Source: VBAU01 sp036005185
GTDB lineage: Bacteria; Bacteroidota; Bacteroidia; Chitinophagales; Chitinophagaceae
DNA: 64,000 nucleotides
NCBI GenBank assembly: GCA_036005185.1
Contig: DASYQS010000064.1
Span: 1 to 64,000 of the forward strand
Direction: 5' to 3'
Shown: piece after piece, positions 7,799-15,297 of the stretch
How positions within the stretch are numbered: the first letter of the stretch is position 1
Layout: each line of letters begins with the position of its first letter
The notes under the pieces: generated by a model
The model's database searches: none
Seen by the model: the letters and a program-made list of their open reading frames with translations, nothing else
Told to the model about the DNA's origin: nothing
Translations under genes and position numbers: made by a program

Positions 7799-9472
7799 CT
7801 AATTCGGTTCAATGATTAAAATGCTGTTGAAGCCATTAAATCCATCCGGCTCACGATAAGGATTGTCAAAATCTTCGATCCATGTTTTATTGTCCACAAA
7901 AAATTTATAATGATATCGACCTGCAGTTAATATTGGAATTTCAAGTTGCCACAAACCATTTTTTCCAGGTTCCATCAACAATTCGTCCTGCGCCCAATGA
8001 TTGAAAGAGCCGGATAATGAAATTTGTGATGCACAATCATGCCGAACATAAAAACCAATCGTTTTTTTATCTTGATTAACGTGAGGAGATAGGTTAGGCT
8101 TTGTAATTGTTTCCCTTTTTAAGATCTTTAAAACAGCCTTCCTGGGTTGAACCAAACCGAAACCTTGCTGTTCAGAAGCTACATCATTTATTCTTTTTGC
8201 AGTAGAGAAAAGTATTTCCCTGATACCTGCTGGTGTTAGATCCGGATTTATTTCAAGTAGCTGTGCAATAATAGAACTAACAATTGGAGCTGCGAATGAA
8301 GTTCCATCTACATGCATGTAATGTGGTGAAATGTATTTGCAATTTCGAATATGTTGCAACATTTTCTCTCGAACCAGTTCAATATTATCGGATTCACAAA
8401 TCGAATCATGCAGCTCAATTGCAGAAGAGAAATTTTTCAACTCGGGAATTAATTGTTCATCATTTATCCCTGTCAAATAATATAATGCTTCCGCTTCTTT
8501 TTGCGTTACCGTACCAGGCAATATTGGCGCCGCAATCCAAATTGCGTGTGCTACCAGCTCTGGCTTCATCAGCTCATCAATCGTTTTTCCATATGAGGAA
8601 TGATAGACTTTACTAAATGTCTGATCAAGGATATTATTATCATCCACCCCACCAACAGCAATTACATTTAATGAATTTGCAGGAGGTTTAATAGCCGCGT
8701 TTGCATCATTACCCACTGCTGCTACAATCACAATTCCTTTTTCGATCGCTTGCTCGGCAAGTTTATCGATCTTACTTTGTTTGTATGAAACTATTTCATC
8801 ACTTCCCAGTGAAATATTTAAAATGCGAATACCATATTCTTCGTGATTTTCGAGAATCCATTCCAGCGCTTTAACAATATTCTCCGTTGTGATCCTGCCT
8901 TTTTTATCCTGTACCTTCAATAAAACCAATTCAGCATCGCTTGCAATACCTCTATATAAACCTCTACTTAGATATCCGTCTCCGGCGCAAACGACGCTGG
9001 TCATAGTTCCATGCCAAGAAGGCCCGACCTCACCTAAATCCTCTCCAAAGGAGAGGACTTTCGAAGACTCTGATAAATTGGGTATGTCAACAATTTTTTT
9101 GATCCTGTTCTTTGTGGCAGTCAAATCAGCATGCGGATAAAAGCCGCTATCGATAAAGCATATTGTGATGCCTTTCCCGGTAAATCGCGGATCCGCATTC
9201 ATTCGCAATCCTGTTGGGATCACGATAAAATCATCTGCTGTCCGTATCGGAAAATGTGGCCCGATGGAAGGAAGTATTCGCTGTTCCATCACAATTTCAG
9301 AATGAAAAAAATCAAGACAGCGGCTGCACAAGCCATCATCCTTTGTCCATTCGGGAAATTCAGCTCTGATCTTGTCAATTACTACCCGCTCGCTATCATA
9401 GTGAAAACGATAAACCAGTTTGTCCACGCTATCCTTGCAAAGAGGGCATATTGTTTGGCCTGGTTTCATCAA
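7799..9472 (-). CDS. Cytosolic subtilase (S8) with N-terminal zinc site and C-terminal glycogen-binding module
   Basis: A 557-residue three-part protein. Residues 9-52 contain two CxxC pairs (Cys9/Cys12 and Cys49/Cys52), a likely zinc-binding fold. Residues 100-450 are an S8 subtilase with the catalytic residues Asp108 (FIDSG), His154 (SWHG), Asn255 (VGND) and Ser392 (GTSFAAP). Residues 468-556 look like an AMPK/CBM48 early-set domain (LSGSFNHW, GLWQLEIP, YHYKFFVD), which usually binds glycogen or starch. There is no signal peptide, unusual for a subtilase, so it may act in the cytosol. Palindrome copy E encodes about residues 139-149, just before the catalytic His. It sits 2 bases upstream of the small membrane gene. 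The start could be either of the first two Met codons. Confidence 0.85.
   Translation of the reverse strand: MMKPGQTICPLCKDSVDKLVYRFHYDSERVVIDKIRAEFPEWTKDDGLCSRCLDFFHSEIVMEQRILPSIGPHFPIRTADDFIVIPTGLRMNADPRFTGKGITICFIDSGFYPHADLTATKNRIKKIVDIPNLSESSKVLSFGEDLGEVGPSWHGTMTSVVCAGDGYLSRGLYRGIASDAELVLLKVQDKKGRITTENIVKALEWILENHEEYGIRILNISLGSDEIVSYKQSKIDKLAEQAIEKGIVIVAAVGNDANAAIKPPANSLNVIAVGGVDDNNILDQTFSKVYHSSYGKTIDELMKPELVAHAIWIAAPILPGTVTQKEAEALYYLTGINDEQLIPELKNFSSAIELHDSICESDNIELVREKMLQHIRNCKYISPHYMHVDGTSFAAPIVSSIIAQLLEINPDLTPAGIREILFSTAKRINDVASEQQGFGLVQPRKAVLKILKRETITKPNLSPHVNQDKKTIGFYVRHDCASQISLSGSFNHWAQDELLMEPGKNGLWQLEIPILTAGRYHYKFFVDNKTWIEDFDNPYREPDGFNGFNSILIIEPN
9028..9056. repeat. CTCC/GGAG palindromic element, copy E (inside the subtilase gene)
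   Basis: Perfect arms CCTCTCC (9040-9046) and GGAGAGG (9050-9056) around AAA, with the outer part GACCTCACCTAAAT. On the minus strand it is read as VLSFGEDLGEVG, immediately before the catalytic histidine of the subtilase. Confidence 0.7.
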
Positions 9473-9652
9473 TGCAAATTGACATAAAAACCGGGTTTTT
9501 TAGTGTCGTGTGGCTGACGGAGAAGGATAAATTATGTAGCAGCCTTCTTCCCCGGATATTATCTTCTGTTGTTTATTGTTCCTTTGAGCGGAAGTTGCAA
9601 TTATGCCTGAAGCACTTTTCAAAAGATCTTCGCTTAATTCAACGAGATGTGG

Positions 9653-10588
9653 TCAAAAGCCAATCTTATACTCAAGCGAGGAAACAAAAGAACGGGTGAG
9701 TCCATCAGGTCTCGCATCTCTTACAATAAACGGAGTTCCTAATGCAATTTCAAATTCGCCTCTTTTATTCATCTTGAAATTGAAAAACAAATTTCCATTC
9801 AGCGTAAGACCTTTCGAATCAGGTATTTCCTTTCGAAGTTTGCTTTCATTAAGATAAGTATCGTTGGCAAGGTGATAAATTCCCAATAGACTTGGCCTGA
9901 CTGAGAATCTCTTTGAAACATCCCGGTTGTAAGATAATCTTATCAAAGCATCGGCCTTTCTTCCAAATTGGTTGGACGGAAGGTATTCCTGTGCATAAGA
10001 ATTTGACGGATATTCTGAAGGAAGAAATTCATTACGATTACTCTTTGTTAATGGTTGTTGCCACGCAAGTGTGGCACCAAAAGATTTATAGAAGAAATTA
10101 AAGCCGGCAATAAAATCAAATGTGCCTAAACTTGTCTGGTAAGGCATTGGCAAATGAATATTATTCTTTGAAAGCCCCGCATGATCAAACGGAATTTTTA
10201 ATCCAATGATCACTGACTTACTAATTAGTTTTTTTGTATCAAACTGATGGTTTAAAGAAAGAAAAAGATCACCAAGTCCAGCAACATTTGCCAAGTGGCC
10301 ATTTATATAGCTAAAATCAAGTTTCGCGGTGAAAGAATTCAGTTTAGTCAATTGCCTGGTGTATTCTAAGGAAGGAGTGAAATAGGAAATATCATCTTCA
10401 CCCTTTCCAAATCCCAACTCAAATACCAGCGCATTTGGCTTATAATCTCCAGCATTTTTATTCTTCGTATTATTTTTTATTGAATGAAGAGTACAAATAC
10501 CGGCATCACTACATCCTTGCGCATTCGTTTTTGTGAGAAAGGAAAGCAAAATAGAGATGGGCAAAAAGCTTTTTAATAATTTTTTCAT
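9653..10588 (-). CDS. Outer-membrane beta-barrel-like protein
   Basis: A 311-residue exported protein. Its signal peptide covers residues 1-23 (ending TNAQ) and is followed by QGCSDAGICTLHS, a cysteine pair. The rest alternates polar and hydrophobic residues in strands separated by turns and ends in an aromatic residue (YKIGF), as in outer-membrane barrels. The segment LISKSVIIGLKIPFDH resembles porin- or transporter-like families of Bacteroidota. The substrate is unknown. It lies between the VOC gene upstream and the subtilase downstream, with gaps of 32 and 180 bases. Confidence 0.65.
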   Translation of the reverse strand: MKKLLKSFLPISILLSFLTKTNAQGCSDAGICTLHSIKNNTKNKNAGDYKPNALVFELGFGKGEDDISYFTPSLEYTRQLTKLNSFTAKLDFSYINGHLANVAGLGDLFLSLNHQFDTKKLISKSVIIGLKIPFDHAGLSKNNIHLPMPYQTSLGTFDFIAGFNFFYKSFGATLAWQQPLTKSNRNEFLPSEYPSNSYAQEYLPSNQFGRKADALIRLSYNRDVSKRFSVRPSLLGIYHLANDTYLNESKLRKEIPDSKGLTLNGNLFFNFKMNKRGEFEIALGTPFIVRDARPDGLTRSFVSSLEYKIGF

Positions 10589-10620
10589 GATAATATTTTT
10601 TGATACTGGTATGTTGCCAG

Positions 10621-11631
10621 TTATTTTAGTTTTTCCAGAATAAGCATGGCATGCCCATCTGGGTCACTGACGATAAATGCTTTGGTGGGATGATCCTCCT
10701 TGTTTTGCAAATGCACTAACTGCTTTGACACAATCTTATAAGGCGAATTAAGAAACTTAGCGTACAGTTTTTCCGCATCATCAACAATAATGGTTGTTTG
10801 CCAGTGCCAGAGGTCATCAGCTTTGGAGTCGGCAGGATAGGATTTACCGGGGCCAGGTATTAGATATTGCAAGAACTCAATACCAGGTCCTGAGGGGGAA
10901 CGGTAACCAGTGATATGCAATGAGGCACCTTCCACGTTGTTCAGATGTTCCTGTTCGGTTCCTTTGTTCCAGCTATCACCTTTTCTCTCCAATCCCAGTA
11001 TTTCCGTATAAAACTTATGACTGTTTTCCGAATTGCTTACACCGATCGCAGTATGATCAATGCCTAAGAAAATTTTTCCATTAGTAATTTGCCATTTCGA
11101 TAATCCTTTACCTTTTGGAAAATAGATCAGCTCAAGGTTATGATTGTCTGGATCATGAAAATAAAAGGCCTTGATTCCTTCCGCTCCCGGGATTGATTTT
11201 GGCAGGGTTTGAGGAAAGGTGGATACATATTCAATATTGAATTTTCTCAAATGCTGGTAAGCTTTGTCCATATCACTTACTACTATCGCGATATGCTGAA
11301 AAATAAGATCATTGCTTTTTGCATCTTCAGGAATGCTGCGACCACCGCTGGTCAAATAATCAGTAAGCTCAATAAATTCGTCGCCTAGCTGCATTCTCAC
11401 CACACGGATGTGTAAACCAAATATTCCCTGCAGTTGCTCATATTCCTTTCCGTATAATTCCACATCACTTACCTTTTTAAAACCTAACACTTCGCTGTAG
11501 AATTTTACGGAACGATTCATCTCATTTACTGTAATTCCAATAGCACCTACCTCTTTTACTTGTGCTTCAGAAAAAAAGCAGGTCAATGTAACAGTAAAAA
11601 CAAAAAAACCTTTTAATAGAATATTTCTCAT
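10621..11631 (-). CDS. Secreted two-domain VOC (glyoxalase/dioxygenase-fold) protein
   Basis: A 336-residue protein with a signal peptide (hydrophobic residues 8-20). Two vicinal-oxygen-chelate domains follow. Domain one (about 28-172) begins EVGAIGITVNEMNRSVKFY and contains FYFHDPDNHNLELIY. Domain two (about 190-335) begins LGIDHTAIGVSNSENSHKF and ends in VSDPDGHAMLIL. The His/Glu metal-ligand positions expected of the fold are present. The reaction is unknown; export is unusual for this fold. The upstream aquaporin gene ends 10 bases away, so they are probably co-transcribed. Confidence 0.85.
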   Translation of the reverse strand: MRNILLKGFFVFTVTLTCFFSEAQVKEVGAIGITVNEMNRSVKFYSEVLGFKKVSDVELYGKEYEQLQGIFGLHIRVVRMQLGDEFIELTDYLTSGGRSIPEDAKSNDLIFQHIAIVVSDMDKAYQHLRKFNIEYVSTFPQTLPKSIPGAEGIKAFYFHDPDNHNLELIYFPKGKGLSKWQITNGKIFLGIDHTAIGVSNSENSHKFYTEILGLERKGDSWNKGTEQEHLNNVEGASLHITGYRSPSGPGIEFLQYLIPGPGKSYPADSKADDLWHWQTTIIVDDAEKLYAKFLNSPYKIVSKQLVHLQNKEDHPTKAFIVSDPDGHAMLILEKLK

Positions 11632-11641
11632 AAATGAATTT

Positions 11642-12403
11642 TTATAACTCTAGCTCGTAAGAGCCAAGATTTTTGTTATCAATTGCTTTCCGGGCCTTAT
11701 TTTTTTGAACGAAAAGAAAAAACTCAGTTGCCAGCAACATTCCCGCAACTGGTGTAAATAAATAGATCCAGAATGCAGTCCAAATGTTAGCCGGCAACGC
11801 ACTGGCAAATGATCTGGCGGGGTTCATGCCAAAACCGGATATTGGGCCAGCCACTATCACCCAGGTACATACCAGGCCGCCGGCAAATATTCTCGTGTAG
11901 CTTTTTAATTTTTTGTGATGAGAAGTAAACATCACCATCATCATTGTTATAAATGCAATAAGGAATTCTGTGATTAGTGCCAGGGTATTGCCTGCAACGG
12001 GAACAGTAGCTACAGAATTTACAGGAGGAGAAATTAATTTTTCTCCAAGAATCAGCTGCATGACGTAAACTGCTAAAACGCCACCGGAAAATTGAAAAAG
12101 AACGAAAAACAATCCATCCCAAGGACACATTTTTCCCAACCGTAAAAAACTAAATGTAACAGCAGGGTTTATTTGTGAACCTGAAGGGCTTGTCCAGGGA
12201 GAATAGAAAATGAAAATAGCAGTTGCTCCCATTAACAACCCCATAATTATTGTTCTGATAAATGAAGAATGAATCGCAAGATGTATGATCGAACTTTTTG
12301 CCTCCAGCATAGCTCCGAAAAAACAAGCTGAGATCATGAAAATGGCAAGACCCAATGCCTCCTGCAAATAGTGAATCCAATTTTTTTTGAAAGAAGCCCT
12401 CAT
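11642..12403 (-). CDS. Aquaporin / MIP-family channel
   Basis: A channel of about 253 residues with six membrane helices and both NPA boxes intact: INPAVT in the first half and MNPARS in the second. The second half-helix is preceded by GPISGFG. It moves water or small neutral solutes across the inner membrane; selectivity cannot be fixed from sequence alone. The open frame extends upstream to 12493, but MRASFKKNWIHYLQEALG is the natural start (ATG at 12403). Alternative Met codons lie at 12445 and 12454. It follows the EthD gene on the same strand. Confidence 0.85.
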   Translation of the reverse strand: MRASFKKNWIHYLQEALGLAIFMISACFFGAMLEAKSSIIHLAIHSSFIRTIIMGLLMGATAIFIFYSPWTSPSGSQINPAVTFSFLRLGKMCPWDGLFFVLFQFSGGVLAVYVMQLILGEKLISPPVNSVATVPVAGNTLALITEFLIAFITMMMVMFTSHHKKLKSYTRIFAGGLVCTWVIVAGPISGFGMNPARSFASALPANIWTAFWIYLFTPVAGMLLATEFFLFVQKNKARKAIDNKNLGSYELEL

Positions 12404-12567
12404 TTGTGTCAGTCCGCCTTTGCCACTGTAAGTTCTTATTGGCATTACTCTCATAATGCAAAATGACGAAACAGAGAGGGGATATTTTGTCAATTACAAG
12501 ACGAAAGGGAAAATTATCCAACCATTTCACAATTAATAAAAAGACAGTCTCTCAAAATAATCAGCAG

Positions 12568-12876
12568 TCATATTTTCACTTCGCTAAACTGGATAATGGT
12601 TTCAATATCGGTATAGTTCTTAATGTCTTTCATTAAAACATCGGCATGTGGTGTAAAAGCTGCTTCAAACGCTTGAAAAGAATCATATATAAAATGACAG
12701 ATTGCAATGTATGGGGCCTTTGTACCGGGTAACCCACTGATCCCAAAATCAACATTTACACTCCTGATTGCTGAGCCCTGTAATTTCATGGACAGAGGCA
12801 TATGAGTGTTGATATAATAATCTTTGTCGAACTTTTTTCCTTCAATATTTGGATAAAAAATACTTAGCTTGATCAT
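12568..12876 (-). CDS. EthD-domain protein
   Basis: A 102-residue cytosolic protein of the dimeric alpha/beta-barrel type. It starts with the typical EthD opening MIKLSIFYPN and has the conserved DYYINTHMPL segment near residues 19-28. EthD proteins accompany monooxygenases or degrade small ring compounds, but most have no proven reaction. It lies 59 bases downstream of the alpha/beta hydrolase gene. Confidence 0.8.
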   Translation of the reverse strand: MIKLSIFYPNIEGKKFDKDYYINTHMPLSMKLQGSAIRSVNVDFGISGLPGTKAPYIAICHFIYDSFQAFEAAFTPHADVLMKDIKNYTDIETIIQFSEVKI

Positions 12877-12935
12877 TTATTTATTTATTGGTAATTAATT
12901 CTCCACAGAAAGTTAACAAAACAGCGCTTTAATTT

Positions 12936-13799
12936 TTATTGCTGAGAAAGACTTAATAAGATATCCTTAATTTCTTTAAAATGTGTCCACGGAATAAAAT
13001 GGGTTGCATTTGGCAATATTTTGACTTCTATTTTTTTTGCATTCTTTAATTTTTCTTGGACATATTTTACGTTACTTATTGGAACTAAATTATCCTTGTT
13101 CCCGTGTATCACCCAAACTGGGCAGGTAATTTTATCAAGATTCAGATCAAGTTTCTTCAGATCAGTTTTTAAGTACCACAATTCTTCATTACTTGGCCGC
13201 CACGCACCAGGAACAAAATAATTCAAGGGAGTTTTAAACAAAAGCGGGCGCCATTTCTCTGGTTTCTCTGCCTTTGGATCCATAGAACCTGCTAAAATCA
13301 CCAGGCCGGAAATTAAGTCAGCATTCTCCAAATCAAGTTTTGCAATTAACGGCCCACCTAATGAATGTCCTATTAAAAAAACCGGTTTATTATTTTGAGT
13401 CGAATGGAGTAAGTAGCCAATTATTTTCGCTTGGTCATCCAAATTTTTTGCATGGTTAAACTCGCTGTATCCAAAACCAGGCCGATCAACGGCGATCATT
13501 CGGTAGCGTTGCAACAAATCTTTGTCCTGCAAATAACGTTTGAACACACTCCAACTGCCGGGAGATCCGTGAACAAAGAATAAAGTGGGCATTGTATCAG
13601 AACCTACTTGTATATAATGCAAATTAAAATTGCCCGCCCGAATAGTTTTTGTCACCAAATTGATCCCTAAGCTGTCAAATTCTTTCTTTGCCTGCTCATC
13701 GGTTTCTCTGAATTTCATAGTGCGCTGTGCCTGGACTAACCAAAATATAAAAAAACAGAAAATAAGAAGAGCTATTATTTTTTTCCATTTCTTTTTCAC
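12936..13799 (-). CDS. Membrane-anchored or exported alpha/beta hydrolase
   Basis: A protein of about 287 residues whose N-terminal basic and hydrophobic stretch (KKKWKKII then about 15 hydrophobic residues) is a membrane anchor or uncleaved signal. The hydrolase fold shows FVHGSPGSW (oxyanion hole), nucleophile Ser in GHSLGG, acid Asp in NKDNLVP and the final His in NATHFIPW. This is an intact triad at about 148, 238 and 269 when counted from a TTG at 13805. Esterase or lipase activity is likely; the substrate is unknown. No ATG is available at the start: GTG 13799 or TTG 13805. Both overlap the end of the DUF1622 remnant immediately upstream. Confidence 0.8.
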   Translation of the reverse strand: MKKKWKKIIALLIFCFFIFWLVQAQRTMKFRETDEQAKKEFDSLGINLVTKTIRAGNFNLHYIQVGSDTMPTLFFVHGSPGSWSVFKRYLQDKDLLQRYRMIAVDRPGFGYSEFNHAKNLDDQAKIIGYLLHSTQNNKPVFLIGHSLGGPLIAKLDLENADLISGLVILAGSMDPKAEKPEKWRPLLFKTPLNYFVPGAWRPSNEELWYLKTDLKKLDLNLDKITCPVWVIHGNKDNLVPISNVKYVQEKLKNAKKIEVKILPNATHFIPWTHFKEIKDILLSLSQQ

Positions 13800-14002
13800 C
13801 AGCAAAATGATTTCTTTAAGGCATTAGGCACGTTGACGATTTTCCAGTTGTTTTTCTCTTTGTTGATATGTCTCAACTCCCGTTCCAAAAAATAATTAAG
13901 CGCAGTTCTGAAAATTACTATGGCAGCAAGTTTGCCGATATCACGCCAGGCGCGAAACGGCTGCGTAACGAGATATTCAATAAAAATGGGTGACGGAATT
14001 GT
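13796..14002 (-). pseudogene. Remnant of a second DUF1622 gene (C-terminal half)
   Basis: The minus-strand frame from the DUF5694 stop to a TGA at 13796-13798 has no start codon of its own. It encodes RDIGKLAAIVIFRTALNYFL and continues ERELRHINKE. This nearly duplicates the C-terminal half of the intact DUF1622 protein 1 kb upstream (NDIGKLAAIAVIRTALNYFL). At DNA level, 24 bases at 13883-13906 are identical to 14974-14997. The N-terminal half is missing. The frame happens to be the same as that of the DUF5694 gene, so readthrough would fuse them. Best read as a decayed tandem duplicate. Confidence 0.8.
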
Positions 14003-14803
14003 CTAAAGAACTTTATCAACAGGAACAATTTCAAAATCTGCATTGTACCACATCATTTCATTAAGAAGGGCGGTATGTTCCGAACCAAAGATGATTAGTA
14101 TTTTTTCTTCTTTGCCTGTAAGGGTTTTCAAAATATTTTCATAAATGACCATATTCCTTCTCCACCATTCACTGGTGAGATATGAACCTACATGGTCGCC
14201 GGGTTTCCCTGCTGTCAAAAGACTGAAATACCATCCAACAGCAATTTTCTGGTTGTGGACCGAATTTTCCCGGAGTAACATTTCCCTGATCGTATATTTT
14301 TTTAATGATTCATTAAACGCAGTTTGTATACTGTCGATAAAGTTTTTTATCCTCGAAATTAGTTCAAGCTGCCCGGCATCTGCAGCCGATTGTATAAGAC
14401 TGTCAAAGGGAAATGAAGCGTCCCTGAAATCAACTCCATAAACGGTGCGCAGACTTAGTTCCTTTGCAAGCCTGTAACCCAATTGCTGCACTTCGCTTGC
14501 CCTGATGGAAAGTTTTCCTTCTTTATACTGGGTTAGAGCCGAATCTATTTTCATCTGGTTTCCCGATGGCGATTCAACAAAAATTTTATCCGGGGCGAAC
14601 GTTTTAATTTTTTTAATTACCTCTGCGATTTCCTGTTGCCGCTTAGCTGAAAAAATATCAGCATCATGAAATTTGGCAACATCCAGACCGGGATTGTCAA
14701 AATGAAAAGTTCCGAGCAATAATACTTTAATCGGCTTATGAATTTGCGCTGATAGCTGTACGCCAAAAAAGATCGGTACAAAACAATAGACAAGCCGTCT
14801 CAT
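14003..14803 (-). CDS. Secreted DUF5694-family protein
   Basis: A 266-residue exported protein (signal about residues 1-20, ending LSAQ). The core begins KVLLLGTFHFDNPGLD, contains IFVESPSG, and ends with LIIFGSEHTALL. These three spaced motifs, with His and Glu residues, are typical of DUF5694, which resembles the TraB/TIKI/ChaN-like superfamily of putative metal-dependent hydrolases. The biochemical role is unknown. It follows the intact DUF1622 gene after 62 bases and precedes a broken DUF1622 copy, so it probably sat between two copies of a duplicated gene. Confidence 0.8.
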   Translation of the reverse strand: MRRLVYCFVPIFFGVQLSAQIHKPIKVLLLGTFHFDNPGLDVAKFHDADIFSAKRQQEIAEVIKKIKTFAPDKIFVESPSGNQMKIDSALTQYKEGKLSIRASEVQQLGYRLAKELSLRTVYGVDFRDASFPFDSLIQSAADAGQLELISRIKNFIDSIQTAFNESLKKYTIREMLLRENSVHNQKIAVGWYFSLLTAGKPGDHVGSYLTSEWWRRNMVIYENILKTLTGKEEKILIIFGSEHTALLNEMMWYNADFEIVPVDKVL

Positions 14804-14865
14804 AATTTTAGTTTTTACAAAAAACGAATATTTCGTATAATAAATCCGTGAGCAAAGCGCTGGAC

Positions 14866-15297
14866 CTACTTAACTTCTTCGATCATACTTGTCGCATTTG
14901 CATTATTAAACAAAGCAGGAGCGTGTTTTTTATTTTTCTCCTGTTGTCTTGAATGTATATGCCTCAGCTCTCTTTCCAAAAAATAATTAAGCGCAGTCCT
15001 TATAACTGCAATTGCTGCCAGCTTGCCAATGTCATTCCAGCTGGGAGCAACAGCTGTGGCCAGCACATCAGCTCCCAGCATCAGTTCCAAAGCAACAGCT
15101 ACACTGCTTCCAAACTGAACGCGAACAGATTCCTTGGAAATAGCGCGATTGAATCTTGTAAATGTATGTCCATAATTCCATAATACCTGCAGCACAGCAA
15201 TACCGATAATAATTGCCGCCAGCATTTCAACTGCGTGGCTGACAGTAAGGGTAATATTCCTTGCTATCTCTTCCATGTCTGATATTCCTGGTTTCAT
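14866..15297 (-). CDS. DUF1622 membrane protein
   Basis: A 143-residue protein with three predicted membrane helices (about 20-42, 65-85 and 90-115) and a basic, arginine/histidine-rich cytoplasmic tail. The family signature FGSSVAVALELMLGADVL and the following NDIGKLAAI are clear. DUF1622 has no known activity. Its ATG directly abuts the stop of the GMC oxidoreductase gene (TAA then ATG), so the two are tightly coupled and probably work together. A decayed second copy lies 0.9 kb downstream. Confidence 0.85.
   Translation of the reverse strand: MKPGISDMEEIARNITLTVSHAVEMLAAIIIGIAVLQVLWNYGHTFTRFNRAISKESVRVQFGSSVAVALELMLGADVLATAVAPSWNDIGKLAAIAVIRTALNYFLERELRHIHSRQQEKNKKHAPALFNNANATSMIEEVK

Noticed and set aside
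9486..9500. AAAAACC/GGTTTTT palindrome before the subtilase
   Set aside because: Short and AT-rich at the edges, without a T-run or clear partner. It may be chance in AT-rich DNA.
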